Shown here: positions 9,101 to 16,593 of the stretch, piece by piece | Position numbering within the stretch: the stretch's first letter is position 1 | Layout: the number at the start of each line of letters is the position of its first letter | Source: Ruminococcus sp. | GTDB lineage: Bacteria > Bacillota > Clostridia > Oscillospirales > Ruminococcaceae | Reading direction: 5' to 3' | Assembly (NCBI RefSeq): GCF_019417665.1 | Contig: NZ_DXUU01000002.1 | Coordinates: 1-64,000, forward strand | DNA: 64,000 nt | Notes under the pieces: generated by a model | What the model saw: only the letters and a program-made list of their open reading frames with translations | Told to the model about the DNA's origin: nothing | The model's database searches: none | Program-made: the position numbers and the translations under genes

Positions 9101-9629
9101 CACGCACGGCAAACTGACCAGCACCGGAAACACCTTCACACCGGACATAGCCGCAGTCTGTGAGACGGCGGATCAATTCCCCCAGATCAGCAGTATCATC
9201 CCGATGCAGGAGTATGGTGTGTTGTTCCAGTATTTCCGGGGAAAGTGTGGGCTGAAGCAGTGCTTCCACGCTTGCGGCGACAACCCGGCACTGTCCCTGT
9301 TGTAGTGCCGTCAGTGCGGCAATCCGGGCGTGCTCATAGGCAGTGGTGATCCCTTCCACTGGCGTCAGCACCAGTTCCTTTGCCGGAAACATCCACGCTG
9401 CTGGTTCGTCCAGCATCGCATTGATATCATCGCAAAGCCGACGCGCTTCGGCTTCTTCGGCAGTCACTGCCAGAATGGGCGCTTGTTCTCCGCAGAGCGC
9501 CGCCAACAGATGCGCCTTGTGGATCTGTGAAACACCGGTAAAGGAAACCGGACTCGCACCATCTTTCCGGGCTTGCAGCAGCCCCCGGTATGCCGCCAGT
9601 TTTTCAAATGCTGCCGCAAAAAACTGCAT
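6171..9629 (-). CDS. mfd: transcription-repair coupling factor Mfd
   Basis: A 1152-aa protein of normal Mfd length. It displaces RNA polymerase stalled at DNA damage and recruits UvrA. The order is a UvrB-like N-terminal half, a CarD-like RNA-polymerase-interacting domain (GDLVVHALHGIGRFLGIRKL, about 490-560), an SF2 translocase core with GDVGFGKTEVA, DEEQRFGV, SATPIPRTL and QLRGRVGRS, and a C-terminal TRCF domain. The ATG at 9629 follows AGGAGG. It lies 35 nt after pth in the usual Firmicutes glmU-pth-mfd neighbourhood, so it is probably cotranscribed with pth. Confidence 0.97.
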   Translation of the reverse strand: MQFFAAAFEKLAAYRGLLQARKDGASPVSFTGVSQIHKAHLLAALCGEQAPILAVTAEEAEARRLCDDINAMLDEPAAWMFPAKELVLTPVEGITTAYEHARIAALTALQQGQCRVVAASVEALLQPTLSPEILEQHTILLHRDDTADLGELIRRLTDCGYVRCEGVSGAGQFAVRGDILDVFPVQMQAPVRMEFWDDTIDTLVQFDPDTQRRTDPVEELLIPPARETLCEPTELAEKIRRHAKSLCGKYAEIAREKLYADADNLDAGMIPVHLDKYAPLLRETPSMVFDYGVEMVTFSEYGAIVDTQRSLMAQYQEDCKLLLEEGNLCRRLEGYYQNPAEVAARMDGMFQIYLSNFLQGGEHVTFQKLLSVEALQNAPWGGELRQLTEDLLEYSQQGYCTMLYAGSEKTLPILQQDLRESGIQCELAKSDSVWKAGTVYLRTGSLSGGFAYPEVKTALITQARTMRAVPNRKKKHRGEEIRTLADITPGDLVVHALHGIGRFLGIRKLELEGVIKDYITIQYAGKENLYVPVTQLDMVSKYIGPREDAGVKLSRLSSPEWQKTRNNVRRAVKDMADELLALYAKREKTKGFAFYPDDEMQHDFETRFPYVETEDQLACIEEVKQDMERERPMDRLLCGDVGFGKTEVALRAAMKCVLSGKQCAILVPTTVLAMQHYQTAVRRFEHFPVNVVMLSRFVPQKRQKEILKELKSGKADIVIGTHRIVQKDVEFHALGLAIVDEEQRFGVAHKEKFKEMFTGVDMLTLSATPIPRTLNMAMSGIRDMSVISQPPQDRYPVQTYVMEYSEPTLIQAIQRELKRGGQVYYIHNRVDTIEFTASKLQKYLPDARILVAHGRMGEAEMSEIWRKLVEHEADILVCTTIIETGVDVPNVNTLIIENADCFGLSQLYQLRGRVGRSNRRAYAYFTFKRDKVLREESARRLAAMREFTQFGSGFHIALRDLEIRGAGSLLGGRQHGHMESVGYDMYLRLLGEAVAEAKGEPIQETAECTVDIQIDAHIPEKYMESLSQRLDMYRKIASVHTAEDEMDLLDELIDRYGEPPKEVMGLITVSRLRNTAAQLGITEITQRSGSMLFYLEHPTPEMITALSAKYRGRVQFGSVGKSYLGVKLEQDKPLELMREILQILHETAVKGK

Positions 9630-9664
9630 GGTATGACCTCCTCATTCCTCATTACAACTTACAA

Positions 9665-10285
9665 CTAAGAATTGTATTGATTCATTGCCTGATTGATATC
9701 GCCCCGGACGATCAGGTTTGCCGCATCCGCAGCGTGTTCCAGTGCCGGCTGAAGCGCAGCCTGTTCCTCCTCGGTGAATTTGGAAAGCACCCAGTCTGCC
9801 AGGTCGTACCGGGGATCAGGCATTGTGCCTACGCCCACACGGATCCGGGGAAATTCTTCTGTGCCCAGCTGTGCAATAATGCTTTTGATGCCATTGTGTC
9901 CCCCGGCGCTGCCCTTTCTACGAATACGCAGTTTGCCTGGTGCGAGGGAGATATCATCGTAAATAACCAGCACCTGCTCCGGCGGAATATGGTAAAAATC
10001 CGCCGCCGCACCAATGGCATCACCACTGCGGTTCATGTAGGTCGCCGGCTTCATGAGCAGACAGCGCACTTCACCTACCATAGCTTCGGTGCAATCCGCC
10101 TGGAACTTCATCTGACTGAGTCGGACGCCGCAATTCTTCGCCAGCTGTTCCATGGTCAGGAACCCGGCGTTATGGCGTGTATGTTCATATTCCAGGCCAG
10201 GGTTTCCCAGCCCGGCAATGATCCACGTCAGTTTGCCATGGAGTCTGCCGTCAGAACCCGACTCGATCTGGCGAAATAAGTCCAT
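9665..10285 (-). CDS. pth: peptidyl-tRNA hydrolase
   Basis: About 206 aa. It releases peptides from peptidyl-tRNA that drops off ribosomes. Family motifs are visible: IIAGLGNPGLEYEHTRHNAGF (start of domain and catalytic His), MKPATYMNRSG and the catalytic-loop Asp in VIYDDISLAPG, then KGSAGGHNGIKS. The start is uncertain. I prefer the ATG at 10285 (MDLFRQ...) by comparison with family N-termini, although no strong Shine-Dalgarno precedes it. In-frame ATGs at 10315 and 10294 are alternatives, and 10315 overlaps the stop of a 10-codon upstream ORF. It lies between glmU and mfd. Confidence 0.93.
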   Translation of the reverse strand: MDLFRQIESGSDGRLHGKLTWIIAGLGNPGLEYEHTRHNAGFLTMEQLAKNCGVRLSQMKFQADCTEAMVGEVRCLLMKPATYMNRSGDAIGAAADFYHIPPEQVLVIYDDISLAPGKLRIRRKGSAGGHNGIKSIIAQLGTEEFPRIRVGVGTMPDPRYDLADWVLSKFTEEEQAALQPALEHAADAANLIVRGDINQAMNQYNS

Positions 10286-10310
10286 AATACCCATTTTTCT
10301 GTGAACCTGT

Positions 10311-10347
10311 TTCATGCGGCACCAGGTTCGCCCCAATGCCGCATGAA
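10311..10347. repeat. 11-bp inverted repeat in the pth leader
   Basis: TTCATGCGGCA (10311-10321) and TGCCGCATGAA (10337-10347) are perfect complements around a 15-nt loop. No T-run follows on either strand, so it is not a simple terminator. On the minus-strand mRNA the stem covers a small ORF start at 10344 and the ATG at 10315. Confidence 0.8.
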
Positions 10348-10389
10348 TTCCTTTCGTTATTTTAAATGATGTGAAAAAACGTAATGTAC

Positions 10390-10408
10390 GGGCGGATAAT
10401 ATCCGCCC
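10390..10408. repeat. short palindromic element GGGCGGATA-A-TATCCGCCC
   Basis: A perfect 9-bp-arm palindrome in the glmU-pth gap. On the minus strand it is followed 10 nt later by TTTTTT, so it could act as a weak glmU terminator or belong to a dispersed palindromic family. Only one copy is seen in this window. Confidence 0.6.
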
Positions 10409-10437
10409 CTACAAGTGCAACAGACAATTCAAAAAGC

Positions 10438-11835
10438 TTACTTTTTGCCGTTTTCATCTGCCGGGAACAGCTTATCCCGGAGCTTTTTCAGGCTGTAGCC
10501 CTCTTTTACCTTCAGGTCAGCACGTTCTACAGCAAGAGCATAGTCCGGCACATCCTTAGTGACTGTAGAACCGGCTGCGGTATAAGCACCCTTACCCAAT
10601 TTCACTGGTGCAATGAGATTGGTGTTACAGCCGATAAAGCAGTTGTCCCCGATGACGCAGCGCTGTTTTTTCATACCGTCGTAGTTCACGGTAACTGTGC
10701 CGCAGCCGAAATTGACCTTCTTGCCCACATCGCTGTCGCCCACATAGGTCAAATGAGCAATGGCTGTCTGTTCGCCTACAGTGGAATTCTTGACCTCCAC
10801 AAAATCGCCGATCTTCACGCCGTTTTTCAGATGAGAATCCGGACGGATATGTACAAAAGGACCTGCCTTGACAGCATCCTCGATCTCAGACTCGTATGCC
10901 TGCACATAATTCAACGTGACATGATCGCCAATGGTGCAGTTTTCAATGAGACAATTCGGACCGATGGTGCACTTAGAACCGATCTTGGTTTTTCCTTTTA
11001 AAATAGTGCCCGGCAGAATGGTCGTCTCTGCACCGATCTCCACATCACTGCCAATAATAATACCATCAGTGCAGACAAAATTCACGCCGTTATCCATGTG
11101 TTGATCCAGAACACGCTGACGTGCTACTTCGTTCAGATGCAGCAGATCCTTCCGGGTATTCGCGCCCAGGATCACATCAGGATTTTCACTGCGGTATGCA
11201 CCGGCCTTCCAGCCATGCTCCAGTGCCAGACCTACAGTATCTGTCAGGTAATATTCACCTTGTGCGTTGGACTGAGACAGACCGCCCAGTAGTTCCAGCA
11301 GTGCCTTGGTGCGGAACCAGTATGCACCGGAGTTCACCTCATGGATGGCACGCTGTGCATCTGTGGCATCTTTCTCCTCCACAATGGCAGCAATACCATT
11401 TTCGCTGCGGAGAATTCTGCCATAACCCTTGGGCTGATCCAGTTCTGCTGTGATAACCGTGACTGCATTTTCCTGAGCCTCGTGAAGCTTCAGGGCATTG
11501 GTAATGGTGTCGCTGTCCATAAAGGGGGCATCACCGCAGAGCACCAGAGTGTTGCCATCATCGAATTCCCGAAGGAATTTGTCTGCCTGCATCACAGCGT
11601 GTCCTGTACCCAGCTGTTCCTCCTGGAGTGCAGTGCGATAACGATTATTCAGATAAAGCTCTACATACTGTGCCTTATAGCCAGTTACAACACAGATCCG
11701 GCTCATCCCTGCACCCTCGCAGGCACGGATCACCCAGCCCAGCATGGGAACATCCAGCACCTGGAGCATAGGCTTCGGAATGGCCGCTTTCATACGATTG
11801 CCATGGCCGCCGGCAAGGATCACTACTTGATTCAT
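10438..11835 (-). CDS. glmU: bifunctional UDP-GlcNAc pyrophosphorylase / GlcN-1-P acetyltransferase GlmU
   Basis: A 465-aa protein of normal length. It makes UDP-N-acetylglucosamine for peptidoglycan. The N-terminal uridylyltransferase has VVILAGGHGNRMKAAIPKPM, where GlmU usually has GxGTRM (here GHGNRM). The C-terminal left-handed beta helix is seen as hexapeptides such as IGDHVTL and IGDNCFIGCNTNLIAPV, with acetyltransferase His in the HIRPD and AHLTYVGDS regions. The ATG at 11835 is chosen because AGGAGG lies 9 nt upstream. The longer reading frame to 11940 has no such site. It heads the glmU-pth-mfd group. Confidence 0.96.
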   Translation of the reverse strand: MNQVVILAGGHGNRMKAAIPKPMLQVLDVPMLGWVIRACEGAGMSRICVVTGYKAQYVELYLNNRYRTALQEEQLGTGHAVMQADKFLREFDDGNTLVLCGDAPFMDSDTITNALKLHEAQENAVTVITAELDQPKGYGRILRSENGIAAIVEEKDATDAQRAIHEVNSGAYWFRTKALLELLGGLSQSNAQGEYYLTDTVGLALEHGWKAGAYRSENPDVILGANTRKDLLHLNEVARQRVLDQHMDNGVNFVCTDGIIIGSDVEIGAETTILPGTILKGKTKIGSKCTIGPNCLIENCTIGDHVTLNYVQAYESEIEDAVKAGPFVHIRPDSHLKNGVKIGDFVEVKNSTVGEQTAIAHLTYVGDSDVGKKVNFGCGTVTVNYDGMKKQRCVIGDNCFIGCNTNLIAPVKLGKGAYTAAGSTVTKDVPDYALAVERADLKVKEGYSLKKLRDKLFPADENGKK

Positions 11836-12003
11836 AATAAAATGCCTCCTGTATTTTTCGTCATATGGCATCAGGATGCAAATGGGCACACAAATCTGTA
11901 CTGCGGCAGAAACAAGCTCTGCCCTGCATTCCATCTGCAAACTGCGCCGTTATCACTGTTCGTCCGGAGACCCCTTGCACCGGAACGAAAAGCCTTACTT
12001 TAT

Positions 12004-12032
12004 ATTATGACAAAATCTTGAAACTTTTGCAA
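12004..12032 (-). promoter_or_regulatory. sigma-A promoter of glmU
   Basis: Minus strand: -35 TTGCAA (12027-12032), 17-nt spacer, -10 CATAAT (12004-12009). Confidence 0.7.
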
Positions 12033-12136
12033 GCCTTTTTGCAAAAAAAATTTGTGTATTGTGATTTTTGTATAACTTGCCACAAAAAAAGGGGCAGATT
12101 TTTTTTAAAAAATGTATAGTATTTTCAAGAGAAGTA

Positions 12137-12145
12137 TGTTATAAT
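12137..12145 (+). promoter_or_regulatory. extended -10 promoter of ppdK
   Basis: TGTTATAAT gives an extended -10 (TGnTATAAT). No good -35 is present at 17 nt. A/T tracts upstream may act as an UP element. Confidence 0.7.
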
Positions 12146-12244
12146 AAAGATACGCCGGCTGGAAACGGAGAATTTGCCAGATTTTCCCTTTTGCAATCAC
12201 GCAGCCGGAAACACAAACGAATTTAAAACTGGAGGTAGTTACCA

Positions 12245-14881
12245 ATGGCAAACAAATGGGTTTATATGTTTAGCGAAGGCGACATGAGCATGCGCAACCT
12301 TCTCGGAGGCAAGGGTGCTAACCTGGCTGAAATGACAAGCATCGGCCTTCCTGTGCCGCAGGGCTTCACCATCACAACTGAGGCTTGTACACAGTATTAT
12401 GAAGACGGACGCAAGATCAGCGACGAGATCATGGATCAAGTCATGGAAGGCGTCAAGAAGATGGAAGAGATCAACGGCAAGAAGTTCGGCGATCTGAAGA
12501 ATCCGCTTCTGGTTTCTGTACGTTCCGGCGCTCGTGCATCTATGCCGGGTATGATGGATACCATCCTGAACCTGGGTCTGAATGACGATGTTGTTGCCGC
12601 TATGATCGCAGGCAACCCGGATCCGGCTTTTGAGCGCTTCGTATACGACTCCTACAGACGTTTCATCCAGATGTTCTCTGACGTTGTTATGGAAGTTGGT
12701 AAGAAGTACTTCGAACAACTCATCGACAAGATGAAGGAAGAAAAGGGCGTTCAGTACGACGTTGAGCTGACTGCACAGGATCTTAAGACTCTGGCTGAAC
12801 AGTTCAAGGCTGAATATAAGAAGCAGCTGGGCGCAGACTTCCCGTCTGATCCGGTTGAGCAGCTGAAGCTCGCTATTGAGGCTGTATTCCGCAGCTGGGA
12901 CAACCCGAGAGCTAACGTATATCGTCGTGACAACGATATTCCGTACAGTTGGGGTACCGCTGTAAACGTAATGCCGATGGTATTCGGTAACCTGAACAAT
13001 CAGTCTGGTACTGGTGTTGCATTTACCCGTGACCCGGCTACTGGTGAAAAGAAGCTGATGGGTGAATTCCTGATCAACGCACAGGGCGAAGACGTTGTTG
13101 CCGGTGTTCGTACACCGATGCCGATCGCTCAGATGGAAGAGGAATTCCCGGATGCATATGCTGAATTCATCAAGGTTTGTGATACACTGGAAAACCACTA
13201 TCACGACATGCAGGATATGGAATTCACTGTTGAGAACAAGAAGCTGTACATGCTGCAGTGCCGTAACGGTAAGAGAACCGCTCAGGCTGCACTGCAGATC
13301 GCTTGTGATCTGGTAGATGAAGGACATAAGACAGAAGAAGAAGCTGTTCTGATGATCGACCCGAGAAACCTGGACACACTGCTGCACCCGCAGTTCGATG
13401 CAAAGGCTCTGAAGGCTGCTACTCCGATGGGCAAGGGTCTGGGCGCATCTCCTGGTGCTGCTTGCGGTAAGGTTGTATTTACAGCTGACGACGCTGAATC
13501 CTGGAACGCAAAGGGCGAAAAGGTTATCCTGGTTCGTCTGGAAACTTCTCCGGAAGATATCACCGGTATGAAGGCTTCTCAGGGTATTCTGACTGTTCGC
13601 GGCGGTATGACTTCTCACGCTGCCGTTGTTGCTCGTGGTATGGGTACCTGCTGCGTATCCGGCTGCGGTGACATCAAGATGGACGAAGAAAACAAGAAGT
13701 TCGAACTGGGCGGAAAGACTTTCACAGAAGGCGATTTCATCTCCATCGACGGTTCTACCGGTAACATCTATGACGGCATCATCCCGACCGTTGACGCTTC
13801 CATCGCAGGCACATTCGGTCGTGTTATGGGCTGGGCTGACAAGTACAGAACCATGAAGGTTCGTACCAATGCTGATACACCGGCAGACGCTAAGAAGGCT
13901 CGTGAACTGGGCGCTGAAGGTATCGGTCTGTGCCGTACCGAGCACATGTTCTTTGAGGCTGACAGAATCGCTGCATTCCGTGAAATGATCTGCGCTGATA
14001 CTGTTGAAGAAAGAGAAGCTGCTCTGGCTAAGATCGAGCCGATGCAGCAGGGCGACTTTGAGGCTCTGTATGAGGCTCTGGAAGGCAATCCGGTTACCAT
14101 CCGTTTCCTGGATCCGCCGCTCCACGAATTCGTTCCTACCGAGGAAGAGGATATCAAGAAGCTGGCTGACGCTCAGGGCAAGACCGTTGAGGAGATCAAG
14201 AGCATCATCGCTTCTCTCCACGAGTTCAACCCGATGATGGGTCACCGTGGCTGCCGTCTGGCTGTTACTTATCCGGAAATCGCAAAGATGCAGACGAAGG
14301 CTATCATCAAGGCTGCAATCAATGTGAAGAAGAATCACCCGGATTGGACAGTAAAGCCGGAAATCATGATCCCGCTGATCGGTGATGTGAAGGAACTGAA
14401 GTTTGTTAAGAAGGTAGTTGTTGAAACTGCTGATGCTGAGATCGCTGCTGCCGGCAGTGACCTGACATATGAAGTTGGTACCATGATCGAGATCCCGAGA
14501 GCTGCTCTGACAGCTGACGATATCGCAAAGGAAGCTGATTTCTTCTGCTTCGGTACAAACGACCTGACTCAGATGACTTATGGCTTCTCTCGTGACGATG
14601 CTGGTAAGTTCCTGGGCGCATATTATGACGCAAAGATCTTCGAGAACGATCCGTTTGCAAAACTGGATCAGACTGGTGTCGGCAAGCTCATGAAGATGGC
14701 TATCGACCTGGGCAAGCCCGTAAACAGCAAGCTGCACTGTGGTATCTGCGGTGAGCACGGCGGTGACCCGACATCTGTTGAGTTCTGCCACGAAATCGGT
14801 CTGGACTATGTTTCCTGCTCGCCGTTCCGTGTGCCGATCGCAAGACTGGCTGCTGCACAGGCTGCAATCAAAAACAAGTAA
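12245..14881 (+). CDS. ppdK: pyruvate, phosphate dikinase
   Basis: An 878-aa protein of normal length. It interconverts PEP + AMP + PPi and pyruvate + ATP + Pi, a central glycolytic/gluconeogenic step in cellulolytic clostridia. The N-terminal nucleotide-binding domain starts MANKWVYMFSEGDMSMRNLLGGKGANLAEM. The swivelling phosphohistidine domain carries GGMTSHAAVVARGMG with phospho-His H458. The C-terminal TIM barrel has GLCRTEHMFF and the active-site Cys in LHCGICGEHGGDP. The ribosome-binding site GGAGGT is well placed. Codon use is visibly more biased (CTG, GGT, AAG) than in its neighbours, which fits high expression and explains the long antisense reading frame opposite it. Confidence 0.98.
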   Translation: MANKWVYMFSEGDMSMRNLLGGKGANLAEMTSIGLPVPQGFTITTEACTQYYEDGRKISDEIMDQVMEGVKKMEEINGKKFGDLKNPLLVSVRSGARASMPGMMDTILNLGLNDDVVAAMIAGNPDPAFERFVYDSYRRFIQMFSDVVMEVGKKYFEQLIDKMKEEKGVQYDVELTAQDLKTLAEQFKAEYKKQLGADFPSDPVEQLKLAIEAVFRSWDNPRANVYRRDNDIPYSWGTAVNVMPMVFGNLNNQSGTGVAFTRDPATGEKKLMGEFLINAQGEDVVAGVRTPMPIAQMEEEFPDAYAEFIKVCDTLENHYHDMQDMEFTVENKKLYMLQCRNGKRTAQAALQIACDLVDEGHKTEEEAVLMIDPRNLDTLLHPQFDAKALKAATPMGKGLGASPGAACGKVVFTADDAESWNAKGEKVILVRLETSPEDITGMKASQGILTVRGGMTSHAAVVARGMGTCCVSGCGDIKMDEENKKFELGGKTFTEGDFISIDGSTGNIYDGIIPTVDASIAGTFGRVMGWADKYRTMKVRTNADTPADAKKARELGAEGIGLCRTEHMFFEADRIAAFREMICADTVEEREAALAKIEPMQQGDFEALYEALEGNPVTIRFLDPPLHEFVPTEEEDIKKLADAQGKTVEEIKSIIASLHEFNPMMGHRGCRLAVTYPEIAKMQTKAIIKAAINVKKNHPDWTVKPEIMIPLIGDVKELKFVKKVVVETADAEIAAAGSDLTYEVGTMIEIPRAALTADDIAKEADFFCFGTNDLTQMTYGFSRDDAGKFLGAYYDAKIFENDPFAKLDQTGVGKLMKMAIDLGKPVNSKLHCGICGEHGGDPTSVEFCHEIGLDYVSCSPFRVPIARLAAAQAAIKNK

Positions 14882-14993
14882 GATCTGTTCTTTTTCATAC
14901 GACCATAAACCTTACTGACCTTTGACAGTACCTGCACCCTGCGGACAAGCAGCCGGCAGAAGCTGTCGCAATGATTCCCGAATGTAAACATAG

Positions 14994-15029
14994 AAAAGCC
15001 CTTGTCTGGACGCAGACAGGGGCTTTTTT
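14994..15029 (+). terminator. intrinsic terminator of ppdK
   Basis: AAAAGCCCTTGTCTG pairs with CAGACAGGGGCTTTT around GACG, followed by T residues. Confidence 0.92.
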
Positions 15030-15069
15030 GGGTGCAGTATTCCTATTTAAAGCAAAGCGTGTTTTGGGC

Positions 15070-15244
15070 AAAAAAAATGCCAGGATAAACGAACATCCTG
15101 GACTTTCATATCATATAAAATCAGTAGAACAAAAGAAAGGAGACAACAAAACGAGTGATAAAATCAAATGAAAAAATCGATAAAACCATGAATAAAAAGA
15201 GGTTTTCAGTCGAAGACATTCTTTCATCCAATCAGCTTATCACC
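15070..15244 (-). ncRNA. small minus-strand transcription unit (sRNA or small-peptide mRNA)
   Basis: A self-contained minus-strand unit of about 175 nt: promoter at 15251-15279, predicted start near 15244, and an intrinsic terminator at its end (CCAGGAT/ATCCTGG around 8 nt, 15080-15101, followed on the minus strand by CA then eight T residues, 15070-15077). It lies tail-to-tail with ppdK. It could be a regulatory RNA or a message for the 38-codon ORF at 15111-15227. No known RNA family was recognised. Confidence 0.6.
15111..15227 (-). CDS. possible 38-aa hydrophobic peptide
   Basis: Within the small minus-strand transcript, the ATG at 15227 opens 38 codons: a basic N-terminus (MKECLRLKTS), an aromatic and aliphatic core (FYSWFYRFFHLILSLVLLSP) and a short tail. 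That layout resembles small membrane-acting peptides of type I toxin-antitoxin systems, but no family was recognised. Translation is doubtful because the best Shine-Dalgarno-like site (AAGGTGA) is about 12 nt from the ATG and overlaps the predicted transcription start. Confidence 0.3.
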   Translation of the reverse strand: MKECLRLKTSFYSWFYRFFHLILSLVLLSPFFCSTDFI

Positions 15245-15250
15245 TTTTAT

Positions 15251-15279
15251 ATTATACACAATCTCCCTGCAGTCGTCAA
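15251..15279 (-). promoter_or_regulatory. strong minus-strand promoter in the ppdK-DUF378 gap
   Basis: -35 TTGACG (15274-15279), 17-nt spacer, -10 TATAAT (15251-15256) on the minus strand. Confidence 0.75.
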
Positions 15280-15285
15280 GAGAAT

Positions 15286-15515
15286 TTCGCTAAAAACCCG
15301 GAAAAATCGGTTTTTTTGTAGAAATGCACAAAAACAGCAATGCGGTTTTATTGATTATTATGAAAAATGCGTCGTAATTTCCGTAAGTTTTGTCGAATTT
15401 TGCCGCATTTTCCCGTACAATGTAATTCATGTATAACATTTTTCTCGTGTGGAATACTATTTCTGCACATCTGTAGAAAGCGGACAAGTATTTTTACAGC
15501 GAGTGCGGAAATGAG
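15286..15515. other. A/T-rich intergenic sequence before the DUF378 gene
   Basis: This stretch contains a weak AAAACC/GGTTTT hairpin with a T-run (about 15293-15315) and low-quality -10-like sequences (TACAAT, TATAAC near 15417-15436). No coding sequence is supported. Confidence 0.4.
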
Positions 15516-15524
15516 GTGAATACC

Positions 15525-15749
15525 ATGTGGGATAAGCTAGCACTGATCCTGCTGATCATCGGTGGTATCAACTGGGGTCTGGTCGGCGTATTTGAATTTG
15601 ATCTCGTCGCCTGGATCTTCGGCGGTGCAGCATCATTCATCAGCCGTGCGATCTATATTCTGGTTGCGATCTCTGCACTATGGTGTATGACGTTCCTCTT
15701 CCGAAGAGATGCACTGACAGAACCGTCAGCTGCAACGGAACGACGCTGA
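15525..15749 (+). CDS. DUF378 family small membrane protein
   Basis: A 74-aa protein starting MWDKLALILLIIGGINWGLV, with two membrane segments (about 5-25 and 42-62) and the GGINWGLVG signature of DUF378 (B. subtilis YuzA-like). Function is unknown for the family. The ATG at 15525 is preferred because GAGGTG, 6 nt upstream, is its ribosome-binding site. The in-frame GTG at 15516 lies inside that site. It is a single gene with its own terminator. Confidence 0.85.
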   Translation: MWDKLALILLIIGGINWGLVGVFEFDLVAWIFGGAASFISRAIYILVAISALWCMTFLFRRDALTEPSAATERR

Positions 15750-15757
15750 TTCAGAGG

Positions 15758-15783
15758 GAGCCTGTAATAAGGCTCCTTTTTTT
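15758..15783 (+). terminator. intrinsic terminator of the DUF378 gene
   Basis: GGAGCCT / AGGCTCC stem with a 6-nt loop followed by seven T residues. Confidence 0.9.
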
Positions 15784-15862
15784 CGGCATATCCGAAAAGC
15801 GGCACGCATAAACATGTATCAGTTGCATCTGACTGCTGCATTTTCAAAGGAGGAATTTTTTC

Positions 15863-16582
15863 ATGCCAAATCAAAACCAGCATCCCCGTACACCGGAGGA
15901 ATATCAAGAGGAACTCATGCGGCTGTATCGCAATGCACAAGCAGCAAATCCAGCGCCGCCTGCTTCTGCATCATCCCAACCAACTCCTGCAACAAAACCT
16001 GCACCAAATCCAGAACCGGAACCCTCTGCACCGCCAGAGCCTGCCCCAGCACCGGAACCCACACCCATGCCAGAACCGATGCCTATGCCAGAACCTGTTA
16101 TCCCTGCGGAACCAATGCCTATACCAGAACAGCCTGCCCCAGCACCGGAGATGGAAATTCAGCCGGAAACACAACAGAAAGAAAATGCCCCACAGACCGC
16201 TATTGGATGGATTCAGGTCATCGCCCGTTCCGCCGGAAATGCCAGAGCTATCCCTGGCGTTTCTGTTCTCATCACCAATGGCACTGGAACACAAATGGAA
16301 TTGGAGCATGTGGCTGTCACCGACGAAAGCGGTGAAACAGAAAAAATTGCCCTGCCCGTTCCAGCAGCTTCCCTGTCGTTGGATCAGAATGAGAAATTAC
16401 AGCCCTACAGCACTTATGATGTGAGTGTTTACGCTTCAGGCTATTACCGTCAGGTCAGCGAAAGTGTGCCGGTTTTCGCCGGCATTACATCCCGTCAGAT
16501 CTTTTCCATGATTCCCCTGCCCATCTATCCCCAGGAAGAACCGGAAACCATCACATACCGCAACACAGAACCGAATCTTTAA
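15863..16582 (+). CDS. Pro-rich protein with carboxypeptidase-regulatory-like domain
   Basis: A 239-aa protein. No signal peptide is seen. The N-terminal 30 residues are polar, followed by a strongly biased segment of Pro-Ala-Pro-Glu repeats (about 32-110, units such as PAPEP and PMPEP). The C-terminal beta-rich domain (about 115-215; GWIQVIARSAGNARAIPGVSV...TDESGETEKI) resembles carboxypeptidase regulatory-like folds. AAAGGAGG lies before the ATG. It is the first of three genes with 11- and 12-nt spacing whose partners carry SpoIID-like and peptidoglycan-binding domains, so a role at the cell wall or in spore/cortex processing is inferred. Confidence 0.7.
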   Translation: MPNQNQHPRTPEEYQEELMRLYRNAQAANPAPPASASSQPTPATKPAPNPEPEPSAPPEPAPAPEPTPMPEPMPMPEPVIPAEPMPIPEQPAPAPEMEIQPETQQKENAPQTAIGWIQVIARSAGNARAIPGVSVLITNGTGTQMELEHVAVTDESGETEKIALPVPAASLSLDQNEKLQPYSTYDVSVYASGYYRQVSESVPVFAGITSRQIFSMIPLPIYPQEEPETITYRNTEPNL

Positions 16583-16593
16583 GGAGAAACACT

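Larger units (their letters stand above)
11836..12244. other. divergent glmU/ppdK intergenic region
   Basis: This 409-nt gap holds the two divergent promoters. The glmU leader is about 160 nt and contains a TTCGT-CCGG / CCGG-ACGAA hairpin with one bulge (11959-11989). The ppdK side is very A/T-rich with several A- and T-tracts (12040-12120), as is common upstream of strongly expressed genes. I see no ORF worth calling. Confidence 0.6.

Noticed and set aside
12239..14791. 850-codon open frame antisense to ppdK
   Set aside because: It mirrors the strongly biased codons of ppdK, its protein is rich in His/Ser/Leu with no domain, and it has no promoter or ribosome-binding site. It is a shadow frame.
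15155..15436. Plus-strand open frame of 93 codons after ppdK
   Set aside because: Composition is random and it lies over the minus-strand promoter and transcript. No good ribosome-binding site or family match is visible.
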